From: Acinetobacter sp. ANC 3832
GTDB taxonomy: Bacteria > Pseudomonadota > Gammaproteobacteria > Pseudomonadales > Moraxellaceae
Length of the DNA: 64,000 nt
Assembly: GCF_002135415.1 (NCBI RefSeq)
Contig: NZ_NEGJ01000004.1
Span: forward strand, 124,001 to 188,000
Direction: 5' to 3'
The notes beneath the pieces are model-generated. The model was not told where the DNA came from. It saw nothing but the letters and a program-made list of their open reading frames with translations, and did no database searches. Position numbers and translations under genes: made by a program. Every line of letters begins with the position of its first letter. The stretch's first letter is position 1. Shown one piece after another: positions 43,471 through 51,280 of the stretch.

Positions 43471-44835
43471 ATGGAACAAATACCACTATTTCCAAAACGC
43501 CAAATTGAGCGTTTAAAAAATGATGCCAAAAAATTAAAAGATGCATTAAAAATTTCTCATACTTTGGCATTAAATAAAATTGCTCAACAGTATGGTTATA
43601 AAAGTTGGATTGCTCTCAACAATGCATCTAAAGATCAAGAATCTTTAAATCCTATTCCTATTTTAGTATCTCCACCTATTGTCACTTACCCACTGATCAA
43701 TGAAGATTTAATTCGTCATAACCGTGAGCTATTAGCAAAACTTGGTTTAGATCACAGTGAGTTAATTATTACCGCAACTGGTATTGATAAATCTATTATG
43801 GATGCTGTTGCTCCTCTACGAGATTTTTTCAAGTTCAATCACTATCACGATTATGCAACTCAAACTCAAGGTGACATTGAGAAAAATCCTGCAAAGCTAG
43901 TAACCGCCAGTGAAGTTATCGATACGCAAGTCAGTTTGTATAGACCAAAAACAAAACAAGGTGACCCACGCATTTGGGTTTATAAACTTAAGCCGCATGT
44001 ACAAGCAAATGACACTCTTGCTTTGATTCTGGTTAATGGCTTGCTTTATGTTTTTAATATTTCTCAAATCGATTTAAGTCAACAACTTGCTTTACTACAA
44101 AAGTTCTCTGCTCAGTCAGATGCGATCGCTATTGAGTTATTAGATAAGTTAAGAGCAATAGCAAAACTCGGTCCTTTAAAATCGATCAAGTCTGGCGATA
44201 CTGGCATTGGCATGACTATTGAACATGCGCTTGGTATTTCAGCAAATTCATCTAAAAATCCTGATTATAAAGGCATTGAATTAAAATCTGCTCGTAAACG
44301 AGAGAAACCAGGCAGAACCCGTTATACTCTTTTTACACAAGTAGCTGATTGGGCTATTAGCCCGTTAAAAAGTAGTGCAGATGTTATAAATGCATACGGT
44401 TACAGTCGTGGAAGTGATTCCAAATTAAATTGTACAGTAAGTACTAAAACCTTTAATTCACAAGGTTTACGATTTGAATGTCGATTAAATGAAGATTTAT
44501 TAGCCGAAATCCATAATGTTAATGGTGATATTCTTTACTGGACTGGGCATAAATTAAGAAGCCGATTATCAGAAAAACATAAGGAAACATTTTGGATTAA
44601 TGCAGAACCCATTTTTATCAACGGTATAGAACACTTTATTCTTAAATCAATTATTCATACCAAAAATCCATTAATAAACCAATTCATGCAGTTACTTTTT
44701 GATGGAATTATTACTATGGATCATGCTAGCCATAGATATTCTGATGGAAAATTAAAAGAAAGAGGACCACTCTTTAAAATCCATCCAAATGATTTAAAAC
44801 GTCTTTTCCCAGAACAAAAAGAATATCATTTATAA
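43471..44835 (+). CDS. MvaI/BcnI-family type II restriction endonuclease with N-terminal extension
   Basis: About 454 residues. The C-terminal ~230 residues carry the MvaI/BcnI nuclease: GDTGIGMTIEHALGISAN, then NPDYKGIELKSARK with the catalytic Asp...Glu-x-Lys, and RYTLFTQVADW. Known members (about 240 residues) cut CCNGG-type sites as monomers. The N-terminus has an extra helical domain (RLKNDAKKLKDALKISHTLALNKIAQQYGYKSWIAL) of a type seen attached to varied toxins and enzymes. AAGGTG favours ATG 43471 over GTG 43462. It pairs with the divergent methyltransferase. Confidence 0.88.
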   Translation: MEQIPLFPKRQIERLKNDAKKLKDALKISHTLALNKIAQQYGYKSWIALNNASKDQESLNPIPILVSPPIVTYPLINEDLIRHNRELLAKLGLDHSELIITATGIDKSIMDAVAPLRDFFKFNHYHDYATQTQGDIEKNPAKLVTASEVIDTQVSLYRPKTKQGDPRIWVYKLKPHVQANDTLALILVNGLLYVFNISQIDLSQQLALLQKFSAQSDAIAIELLDKLRAIAKLGPLKSIKSGDTGIGMTIEHALGISANSSKNPDYKGIELKSARKREKPGRTRYTLFTQVADWAISPLKSSADVINAYGYSRGSDSKLNCTVSTKTFNSQGLRFECRLNEDLLAEIHNVNGDILYWTGHKLRSRLSEKHKETFWINAEPIFINGIEHFILKSIIHTKNPLINQFMQLLFDGIITMDHASHRYSDGKLKERGPLFKIHPNDLKRLFPEQKEYHL

Positions 44836-44848
44836 GAGATAAAAAAAA

Positions 44849-45289
44849 ATGAGCAATTTTCTTGATAATAATTGGGTCGTTGGTATTTCAACTGGACTAA
44901 TTGTTTTAGCTATACCACATATTTTAAAATTCTTAGTCAATATTAAACATCATCTAAGTAAAAAAGGAATTATAGGTAAGTTTATTCGTAATTCTGGAAT
45001 TAAAGAGTTACGAAAAATTAAAGCTATCCGTAAAGATGATATTCTAATTAATAGAGAGATCATAAAATGTCATGCATACCAGAGTATTTTTTGGCTAAGT
45101 ATCATGATTTATTTTTGGTTTATCTTGAGCTTAACTATTCTTTCTGAAGATTTTAGACGTTATATAGTACAAGATCAATTTACTTATAATATTCTAGCAA
45201 TAATAGGGGGATTACCCGTTTATATATTTGAATTTTTATATCTAATAAAAAGAGATTTTTCTGAAAAGCTTTTAAAATATAGGAGATGA
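44849..45289 (+). CDS. Small membrane protein downstream of the restriction gene
   Basis: 146 residues with three hydrophobic segments (about 9-30, 70-93 and 112-132) and a basic loop between the first two (KHHLSKKGIIGKFIRNSGIKELRKIKAIRK). It starts 13 bp after the restriction gene stop, so it is probably co-transcribed. No family recognised. It might be an accessory effector or an unrelated cargo gene. Confidence 0.65.
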   Translation: MSNFLDNNWVVGISTGLIVLAIPHILKFLVNIKHHLSKKGIIGKFIRNSGIKELRKIKAIRKDDILINREIIKCHAYQSIFWLSIMIYFWFILSLTILSEDFRRYIVQDQFTYNILAIIGGLPVYIFEFLYLIKRDFSEKLLKYRR

Positions 45290-45331
45290 ACACAACCTCA
45301 TTAAATAATATCAAAAGGTTGTGTACTTATT

Positions 45332-45982
45332 TTAATTCGTCGTATGTTTTTTTGAATTTCGAGCACTTTTATCTTTAGGATTATGAAAAAAACCTATTGG
45401 GATATGTCTTAAACTATAGCCATTTTTAGAATCTGGATGTATCAGCTTTGATATATAACAGGTAGGCTTTAAATCGCAAGGGGAAGTAGAAATTATTTCA
45501 ATAACTTTACTCTCCTTTATTTTAGGTAATTCAGTATCTATCCATTTTTTCATAAAAACTCCTTCTCTCTCATCATCACCCTGTATATATATAAACAGCC
45601 CTCCTGAAGTAGCATTACCCTCACCTTTTGCATAACGTGTTAAAAGTTGAAGTAAACCTTCTCTAACGTTAGTAACTGCAGTCGCTCTTTTTGCTTCAGC
45701 AATCCACTTATATGATCCCAATTTTATTCTTATATCTGCATTCCCATTTTCATTTGCCTCACGTACCGCATTAAATTTTCTATCGACTAATGATGAACAA
45801 ATTTTATTAGAAATATAATCTTCACTTGCATCAACAAAGTCTTCAGAAGTAGAAATCATGTCAGAAACTATTTCATCAATTTGAGTATATAAGATTTTTA
45901 CAAAATCCTCATATGTGCCGTACTCGACTACACCATTAAGCATAAAATTATATAGAGCCTTAGGATCACTAAAATTAAACAT
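45332..45982 (-). CDS. PD-(D/E)XK nuclease-like protein, gene 3 of an unknown operon
   Basis: 216 residues. NADIRIKLGSYKWIAEAKRA near residues 80-98 reads as the PD-(D/E)XK core: Asp in the first strand, then Glu-x-Lys in the next. A helix with QLLTRYAKGE and a strand GGLFIYIQGDDE follow, as in restriction-like folds. It overlaps the upstream gene by 8 bp. It is the last gene of a tight three-gene unit and the most likely effector. No family name is assigned; whether it cuts DNA is inference. Confidence 0.7.
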   Translation of the reverse strand: MFNFSDPKALYNFMLNGVVEYGTYEDFVKILYTQIDEIVSDMISTSEDFVDASEDYISNKICSSLVDRKFNAVREANENGNADIRIKLGSYKWIAEAKRATAVTNVREGLLQLLTRYAKGEGNATSGGLFIYIQGDDEREGVFMKKWIDTELPKIKESKVIEIISTSPCDLKPTCYISKLIHPDSKNGYSLRHIPIGFFHNPKDKSARNSKKHTTN

Positions 45983-46433
45983 TACTATCCTGCTTCACTT
46001 TCATTTTAAAACTATTAGTAGTACTAAAAAATGGAATAATTTCATGGTTAAATTCTTGAATAGATATAGTTTTACCATTAAGCGGATGAAAGAACTCATT
46101 CTTAAGATATGCTCGAAAAACACGCTCAGCATTAACATCAATCATTCTGTCATTTTCTTCATCATAAACTTCAAACTTATATTTCAGTACATCGATTTCT
46201 TTCACTGTTAATATATATACTATCTCCAACAATAACTCTCTTTTTGATAATTCTAATTTTGAAGCCTCCATTAAATTTTCATAAGTGTAATAATCTTTTA
46301 AAAAGACAAATTCTTTTAGATAATCAATTATATTTTTATAGCCATACAGAATCTGATCATTTAACTTATTTTTTAAATGATCAGATTTTTGCAACCTCTT
46401 TATGTACAACTCAATAACATTTATATCTCTCAT
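45975..46433 (-). CDS. Hypothetical protein, gene 2 of an unknown operon
   Basis: 152 residues, mainly helical and charged (INVIELYIKRLQKSDHLKNKLND; ELSKRELLLEIVYILTVKEIDVLKYKF). No signal peptide or membrane segment. It begins 4 bp after the stop of the 359-residue gene and overlaps the nuclease-like gene by 8 bp, so the three proteins are probably made together. Not recognised. Confidence 0.65.
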   Translation of the reverse strand: MRDINVIELYIKRLQKSDHLKNKLNDQILYGYKNIIDYLKEFVFLKDYYTYENLMEASKLELSKRELLLEIVYILTVKEIDVLKYKFEVYDEENDRMIDVNAERVFRAYLKNEFFHPLNGKTISIQEFNHEIIPFFSTTNSFKMKVKQDSNV

Positions 46434-46437
46434 AACC

Positions 46438-47517
46438 TTAACTTAATTCTAATAGTTTATTAAAACAAAACCTTAGATCTTGAATATTTTTTAAATCAGT
46501 TACCAATGCATAATAAATAGCTTTAGTTGATAATTTTCTTAACACCCTTAGATCTTCCTTTATCATTATTACAGGGTCTGAGGAACCAAGAGAATACATC
46601 TTTTGAATAACGTGAAAATCTAAACTTCTAACAGCTTTACTACCAGCAGCATGATAGCCTCCCAATCTTAAATCGGTTTTAGTTGAAGGAGAAAATGCAC
46701 TTACATTTTCTCCTTCAAAAGTTAACATTCTATGACCTAAAATAGATCCAATTAGATTTCCTGCACTATCAACTTCATCATGCATCTTTTTCAAACAAGG
46801 ATAAAAATTAACTTCGGTCATGATAGACAAATTATTTTTTTTACCTATTATTTTTTCTAACTTTTCCTTTGTTAAAGCAATTTCAGGTTTTTTAAATAAA
46901 GAACCTAGATCAAAGCCAATTACTAAATAATTATTCTTGAAATCTAAGGCAATAAAGTCATAACAGTTTAATCTAATTTTCCACTTCCCATATAAGTCAA
47001 CTAATTCACCATGAAAATTATCATCATAGGTTTTTTTATTTTGATCAGCAGTTTTTATCTCATCTTTATGATAGTAGTATCGAGATGTTTGAAAGTAGAA
47101 AATAGAAAAATCATCAATCTCAATTAAAGGGCCATGATAAGTTGTATTTTCATCTCCCATCTCCAAATCAAATTCAGACTCATCAAGACTATTTTCTCTT
47201 AATTTATCGTAAATTTCATTTAAATAATTAACATCTTTAATATGATAAATGTTAAAAATTTTATCATTAAACTTTAAATGTGTTAGTAATATATTAGTTA
47301 AGTCTTTATCAAGTCCCTTTAAATCAACAGAAACCAACCCATCATTTTTTTTAACTTTATTAATTAAGTTTTGAGCGCCATTTGACTCAGAGAATCCATG
47401 TTTAACATAAATTTCTTCAAGTTTCGTATAGGTAATTGCTTTTCTGCGCATTAACTCTGTTGATTTTTTTACAATAGAATTCGGTAAATCATCTAACGGT
47501 TGTGAAGAGTCGCCCAT
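46438..47517 (-). CDS. Hypothetical protein, gene 1 of an unknown operon
   Basis: 359 residues, soluble. Residues ~15-60 (STELMRRKAITYTKLEEIYVKHGFSES) could be a winged-helix-like DNA-binding part. The middle has several beta strands (DDFSIFYFQTSRYYYHKDE; NNYLVIGFDLGSLF). A helical C-terminus follows (FHVIQKMYSLGSSDPVIMIKEDLRVLRKLSTKAIYY). I know no family with this pattern. First gene of the operon, with a 160-bp AT-rich region upstream before the structured leader. It could be a sensor or DNA-recognition subunit; this is speculation from gene order. Confidence 0.65.
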   Translation of the reverse strand: MGDSSQPLDDLPNSIVKKSTELMRRKAITYTKLEEIYVKHGFSESNGAQNLINKVKKNDGLVSVDLKGLDKDLTNILLTHLKFNDKIFNIYHIKDVNYLNEIYDKLRENSLDESEFDLEMGDENTTYHGPLIEIDDFSIFYFQTSRYYYHKDEIKTADQNKKTYDDNFHGELVDLYGKWKIRLNCYDFIALDFKNNYLVIGFDLGSLFKKPEIALTKEKLEKIIGKKNNLSIMTEVNFYPCLKKMHDEVDSAGNLIGSILGHRMLTFEGENVSAFSPSTKTDLRLGGYHAAGSKAVRSLDFHVIQKMYSLGSSDPVIMIKEDLRVLRKLSTKAIYYALVTDLKNIQDLRFCFNKLLELS

Positions 47518-47676
47518 TGTTTTCCTATATAATACAAATAAATTCTTTAAAAAAATAATATCATCTTAACAATGTTATTTAAATAACATTGTTCACTTAC
47601 TACGACATAAGTAGACCTTATAAGGAATCAACAAAACACTTGCATTAAAAAAAAATCATCGTTATATTGCAAATAT
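47518..47676. other. AT-rich divergent region before structured leader 2
   Basis: It separates the leftward three-gene operon from the rightward leader 2. It should contain promoters in both directions. It includes a small dyad around AACAATGTTATTTAAATAACATTG (halves near 47568 and 47584), possibly an operator. Confidence 0.45.
47568..47592. promoter_or_regulatory. Palindrome in the divergent cargo promoter region
   Basis: CAATGTTATTT and AAATAACATTG form an 11-bp perfect inverted repeat around 47580, about 60 bp upstream of the first gene of the unknown operon. It may be an operator or a terminator stem without a clear T run. Confidence 0.5.
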
Positions 47677-47880
47677 CACAGCGAAACTGTGAACGGGCGT
47701 AGGAACCTGTTTTATAATCCAAAAGCGCAAAATCAAAGTCGCTTATGCGGCATTTTTTTTGTCTACTGTTTAGCAGTCGTTATGGCAGGCTAGACAGGGC
47801 AGCCTTGTGCTGGCCGTATGCTTTTGGAACGGTATTCCTACACCCTGTTTAGTCTGCCACCATCCCGTAGGAAGGATGTT
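47677..47880 (+). ncRNA. Structured leader (C4/Ash-like locus), copy 2
   Basis: Hairpin CACAG/CTGTG (47677-47691), then a segment close to copy 1: TCAAAGTCGCTTATGCGGCATTTTTTTTGTCTA against ACAAACCGCTGCTTAAGCGGTATTTTTATGTCTG in copy 1 (compare positions, about 47730 and 30334), and later GTCTGCCACC with a pairing TGGTAGG. A broken Ash-like frame (QSRLCGIFF) runs through it. It precedes a small protein homologous to the one after copy 1. Confidence 0.38.
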
Positions 47881-47916
47881 GGTAGGTATAAAAACTTATC
47901 CAAAAGCGACTTGACT

Positions 47917-48069
47917 ATGAACACTCAAAACAAAAGTGTGCCTTCAGCACCTGTATGTCTAAACCTAGACACTCTCTGCATTCAACGCTTACATGCGTCT
48001 GACTTTGCCCAACCTCAAAAACTTAGTATCCAATTTTTAAATTTTCTTCGTTCACACAAACGAGGTTAA
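47917..48069 (+). CDS. Small basic protein, copy 2 of a paired family
   Basis: 50 residues with LDTLCIQRLHASDFAQP, matching the pattern LDxxCxQRxxxxDFAxP of the 44-residue protein at 30527-30661, and a basic end (FLRSHKRG). It lies behind the second structured leader and 3 bp before a zinc-finger gene. Function unknown. Confidence 0.55.
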   Translation: MNTQNKSVPSAPVCLNLDTLCIQRLHASDFAQPQKLSIQFLNFLRSHKRG

Positions 48070-48072
48070 GTC

Positions 48073-48255
48073 ATGCCTAAAATTTATATACAAACCGAAT
48101 TAGGCACTGAAAAATGTTGCCCTATGTGTAACGACTACTTCCCTTTTGACGAAGAATTTTATTTTAAAAATGGCATGAAAAACGGTCTTCAAAAGTGGGC
48201 TGCTCGTTGCAAAGCGTGTTATATGCAGTCCTATCGTACGGGGTATGACATATGA
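48073..48255 (+). CDS. Small zinc-ribbon-like protein
   Basis: 60 residues. CPMC near residue 17 and CKAC near 49 form a likely four-Cys zinc site, with FPFDEEFYFKNGMKNGLQKWAARC between, a pattern seen in phage HNH-like zinc ribbons. The catalytic His residues of an HNH nuclease are absent. It overlaps the next gene by 4 bp (ATGA). Confidence 0.6.
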   Translation: MPKIYIQTELGTEKCCPMCNDYFPFDEEFYFKNGMKNGLQKWAARCKACYMQSYRTGYDI

Positions 48256-48569
48256 TCAAAAAAATTATATTCAGGGTCAAAAACCCACAGACCAATAAAC
48301 GTCAGTTCTTTGTTTCTTCAAAAAAACTTTATAATCTCATCAACCCAGATGTCTCTTATAAAACCTTTATTGAAACCAATATTATCTGGTCAAAATTAAG
48401 AGTAGAAATTGATTATCATTATAATCAATCATTTGACTGCTACAACTTAAGCATAAGCGCAGTTCAAGCCATTCTAATACTTGAGAATACGGAAAAAAGT
48501 TGGTCACTTTTTAATGAGTTATCCGATCTTATAAACATTGGTTTTTCAACCATAAATGAGAAAGGGTAA
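48252..48569 (+). CDS. Hypothetical protein
   Basis: 105 residues, soluble, AT-rich coding, no family recognised. It starts IIFRVKNPQTNKRQFFVSSKKLYNLI and ends with a helical part (AVQAILILENTEKSWSLFNEL). Coupled to the zinc-ribbon gene by ATGA and followed 5 bp later by another small gene. Confidence 0.6.
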   Translation: MIKKIIFRVKNPQTNKRQFFVSSKKLYNLINPDVSYKTFIETNIIWSKLRVEIDYHYNQSFDCYNLSISAVQAILILENTEKSWSLFNELSDLINIGFSTINEKG

Positions 48570-48574
48570 AGATT

Positions 48575-48736
48575 ATGGACATTCAAACTAGATTGTCATT
48601 ATTAGATCAGCATTTAGCTTTACTAATTGAATCGACTGAAAGCTGTAACTCACTTACTGGTGAATCTGTTGCTGCAACTTTATTTATTATTCAAGAACAG
48701 GTTCGCCAAATTCAAAAGGCAGTAAATATAGAGTAA
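48575..48736 (+). CDS. Small helical hypothetical protein
   Basis: 53 residues (MDIQTRLSLLDQHLALLIES, then ESCNSLTGESVAATLFIIQEQ). Its SCN-plus-helix pattern resembles the end of the 67-residue protein at 30658-30861. Good ribosome site (AAAGGG) and 5-bp gap after the previous gene support it. Function unknown. Confidence 0.55.
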   Translation: MDIQTRLSLLDQHLALLIESTESCNSLTGESVAATLFIIQEQVRQIQKAVNIE

Positions 48737-48761
48737 TAAAAAGCCCTCTTTAAGAGGGCTT
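48736..48761 (-). terminator. Terminator of the leftward membrane-protein gene
   Basis: Stem AAGCCCTCTT / AAGAGGGCTT with a T run on the minus strand. It overlaps the end of the gene at 48750-49433 and can also end the rightward transcript. Confidence 0.8.
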
Positions 48762-49433
48762 ACCATTTCTGTCTAAAAGTATGATAGTTTTAGGCTTTTC
48801 AATAGTCGTGTATTTTTTATTTGCTATATCTAATTGTTTGATAAAATTTTCTGCTTGTTTAAGACTATCTTCTAACATCAAAAATAAAAGTGCAAATGCA
48901 ATAAAAACTACAGACCAAATAATCAATACCAAAAGTACAATTATTTGAACTTCTTTTATGTTAACTAGTACTACAAAAAGTAATAAACCCAAAAATGCAA
49001 AAATAAAATATCCAGTTATAAATATATAGCGTCTCCAATTCAGTTTAAGAAATATAAATGGCTTAATTGAAAGATCTTTGGAAATATTTAATGTTTGTCC
49101 TTTTTGATATGATATATAACGACTCCCTTCATCAAATAATAAAATCATTTGGTCAAAATCGACTAAATAATTTTGATGAAATTCAATAAGTTGATTAACT
49201 AAATTATGATCCACGTTTGGGCTTTTAGCAAGATCTTGAGCAGCTCTGTCTAATACCAGCTGATTGGTCTGACCCTTCTCATAGTACTTTTCAAAATATT
49301 GAATACTTGAAGCAAGCCTGTCTGAAATTTTCTTATGTTTCAAACTCGTCACTTCATGTCGTTTAAAAAATAAAGTAAGAATTGCTACAAAGGCACCAAC
49401 TATTGGTGCAACAATTTTCCAATCGATTTCCAT
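48750..49433 (-). CDS. Membrane protein of unknown function near the immunity region
   Basis: 227 residues. An N-terminal hydrophobic segment (IVAPIVGAFVAILTLFF) is followed by a cytoplasmic helical part and a pair of membrane helices (about 133-155 and 163-190). A basic end (KTIILLDRNGKPS) follows. A 2-TM arrangement like this is found in some immunity/defence effectors, but I do not recognise the family. It directly follows the broken gene at 49440-49803 and is probably in its operon. Confidence 0.65.
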   Translation of the reverse strand: MEIDWKIVAPIVGAFVAILTLFFKRHEVTSLKHKKISDRLASSIQYFEKYYEKGQTNQLVLDRAAQDLAKSPNVDHNLVNQLIEFHQNYLVDFDQMILLFDEGSRYISYQKGQTLNISKDLSIKPFIFLKLNWRRYIFITGYFIFAFLGLLLFVVLVNIKEVQIIVLLVLIIWSVVFIAFALLFLMLEDSLKQAENFIKQLDIANKKYTTIEKPKTIILLDRNGKPS

Positions 49434-49439
49434 CTAACA

Positions 49440-49803
49440 TTATTCCTTCACAAATAAACTCGGAATAACAGGCATCCCACACCACTCAGCTATACTGTTA
49501 TATCGTCTTCCTAAACTTTTAATTAGAACCAGAGCTTTGCCACCCTTAACTCTGATTAACTAATGATCCTATAGCGATGTTGAAATAACCGTTATCATCC
49601 CAATTTAGAACTTCTAATTCATGGATCAAAGAGTCTCTAATCGATGCAAAAAATCTGAAATCTGAATTCTCTTCTTTATACTTTTTGTAGAGCTGATGTG
49701 AGACAGTTTCAAAAAATTGCTATAATTCGTCTAATAAATCTGGATGATTATTTTTAAAAGTTTCCCAAGCCCCTAAATAACTAACGACTTCATTAATATA
49801 CAT
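49440..49803 (-). pseudogene. Broken hypothetical gene (in-frame TAG and a frameshift)
   Basis: From ATG 49803 the frame reads MYINEVVSYLGAWETFKNNH, meets TAG (plus-strand 49720-49722) after about 27 codons, then continues FFETVSHQLYKKYKEENSD and SLIHELEVLNWDDNGY until about 49550. There a one-base shift is needed to continue GGKALVLIKSLGRRYNSIAEW and VIPSLFVKE to a TAA at 49440. The three pieces form one coherent coding pattern of ~120 codons, so this is a decayed gene. Family not recognised. Confidence 0.65.
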
Positions 49804-49876
49804 ATAAAACTCTTATAAACTTAACAATTTAAAATTGCTCAATTTATAGCATTTTTCTTTTTCTTATAACAGCTTA

Positions 49877-49904
49877 GAGTAAATGAGATTTTACCCATTT
49901 ACTC
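49877..49904. repeat. Inverted repeat downstream of the repressor
   Basis: GAGTAAATG and CATTTACTC with a 10-bp loop, 7 bp after the repressor stop. No long T run, so it is a weak terminator or a binding site. Confidence 0.5.
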
Positions 49905-49910
49905 ATTTAT

Positions 49911-50252
49911 TCACTTTTTAGAAAAACTCTCAGCAAAATTTCTTACTAAAGTCATAAGAACTTCTCTCTGACTAGGCTCTACCGTATCCCAAAGTTTAAG
50001 CAACTCCTTTGCCTCATCAGAAAGTAAATCAGGTCGGCTACGTTCACCTGTCAATAAATACCAAACATCTACGCCTGCTTTATTTAAAGCCTCTAGATCA
50101 TCTTGCCCCATGACACGCTCGCCTTTTTCATAACGAAACACTGCCATTTTTTGTTTGTTTATCAAGGATGCAAATTCACTTTGCGACAATCCCAGTCTTG
50201 ATCGCTCAATACGAATGCGATCCCCTTTTTGATCGGCATTTTCATATACCAT
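49911..50252 (-). CDS. Phage repressor, XRE/HTH_3 family
   Basis: 113 residues. The helix-turn-helix is RIRIERSRLGLSQSEFASLINKQKMAVFRYEKGERVMGQDDLEAL (residues ~12-55), followed by VDVWYLLTGER and a helical C-terminus. There is no LexA-like autocleavage domain, so induction probably depends on an antirepressor. Its ATG lies inside the first of two identical 18-bp operators, so it should repress itself. It faces the early genes divergently. Confidence 0.9.
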   Translation of the reverse strand: MVYENADQKGDRIRIERSRLGLSQSEFASLINKQKMAVFRYEKGERVMGQDDLEALNKAGVDVWYLLTGERSRPDLLSDEAKELLKLWDTVEPSQREVLMTLVRNFAESFSKK

Positions 50253-50262
50253 TTGATATACA
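50245..50262. promoter_or_regulatory. Repressor operator O1
   Basis: TATACCATTTGATATACA, a near-palindrome (TATA...TATA) overlapping the start codon of the XRE repressor. Identical to the copy at 50276-50293. Confidence 0.75.
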
Positions 50263-50275
50263 CCTATTTAGAAAG

Positions 50276-50293
50276 TATACCATTTGATATACA
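50276..50293. promoter_or_regulatory. Repressor operator O2
   Basis: Second identical copy of TATACCATTTGATATACA, 31 bp away (three helical turns) on the same strand, between the repressor and the early genes. Confidence 0.75.
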
Positions 50294-50371
50294 ATCTTGT
50301 TGAACACACACCATTTTAACAAAGTTCCCCCTCAACCACAGTTTAAAACTGTCTTTAACAAGGAAAAAAAC

Positions 50372-50542
50372 ATGGCGACTCAAGAATCTCAAAAAGAAAT
50401 CCAAGTTAGCTTTCGTACCACTCCAGATATCAAACGACTTGCACGTATAGAGGCAGCGAAAGAAGACAAAACTTTAAACGAATGGATTAAGCACCTTGTT
50501 GAAAAAAATCTTTCCAAGGCTTCTTCTCAAAATTCAGAATAA
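50372..50542 (+). CDS. Ribbon-helix-helix (Arc/CopG-like) regulator
   Basis: 56 residues: KEIQVSFRTTPDIKRLARIEAAKEDKTLNEWIKHLVEKNL, the beta-strand plus two-helix Arc/MetJ pattern. AAGGA at 50360 supports ATG 50372. It is the first rightward early gene under the repressor operators and could act as the Cro/Cox-like switch. Confidence 0.8.
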   Translation: MATQESQKEIQVSFRTTPDIKRLARIEAAKEDKTLNEWIKHLVEKNLSKASSQNSE

Positions 50543-50634
50543 TCATAAAGCTCAGTATTTTACCCATTCACAGTAATGCAGAGTTTAGAAACAAAAGTAC
50601 ACAAAATAAATTGCATGAATTAAAAGAGAACGCT

Positions 50635-51213
50635 ATGCAAACTTCAGTACAAAACACCGCACGTATTACAGACATTATTTATTTTCATGGTATGACATTA
50701 CAGGTCATTACTTATGAAGGCATAAAATACGTAACAGCAAGAAACCTTGTAGATCTAGCAGGACTTGACTGGCGTACAGCAAAAAGGAGTCTTTTAGATG
50801 AAGAAAATATACTTTTATATGCAGTAAAACTGTTCAAAAGCCCTGTTATTGCTGCTCAATCAGGTAGCCCTACCACCCCAAACGATGTAATTCATATTCA
50901 ACTTAATCGTGCATATTTTTATCTTGCACGTATCAACACCAAAATTATGAAAGCAATGGGTAAAGCGACAGCAGCAGAAAAACTTTTAAATCTTCAAATT
51001 GAATGGGCACAAGTACTACACGACTACGAAACTAAAGGTGTAGCTATCAAAGATAAAAATAAAACAGATACTGCCGAACTCATGAACCTCATGAAACTTC
51101 GTCAAATGGCAAATCCAACTGAAAAAATTGCGTTTACTCACCTGCTTCATCAAAAAATGACAGAACTCGGTTTACCCATTTCAAATCAACAGCAAGATTT
51201 ATTAAATCAATAA
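50635..51213 (+). CDS. Phage antirepressor (P22-AR N-terminal domain)
   Basis: 192 residues. DIIYFHGMTLQVITYEGIKYVTARNLVDLAGLDWRTAKRSLLDEE fits the P22 antirepressor N-terminal domain, followed by VIHIQLNRAYFYLARINTKIM and a charged helical C-terminus. It may inactivate the XRE repressor. AGAGAA precedes ATG 50635, preferred over ATG 50611. Confidence 0.82.
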   Translation: MQTSVQNTARITDIIYFHGMTLQVITYEGIKYVTARNLVDLAGLDWRTAKRSLLDEENILLYAVKLFKSPVIAAQSGSPTTPNDVIHIQLNRAYFYLARINTKIMKAMGKATAAEKLLNLQIEWAQVLHDYETKGVAIKDKNKTDTAELMNLMKLRQMANPTEKIAFTHLLHQKMTELGLPISNQQQDLLNQ

Positions 51214-51280
51214 AAAAGCTTCAAAAAGATGATTGTCGTCGGGAGCAACAATTTCTTTATTGAATGTCTAGAGGTACTCC

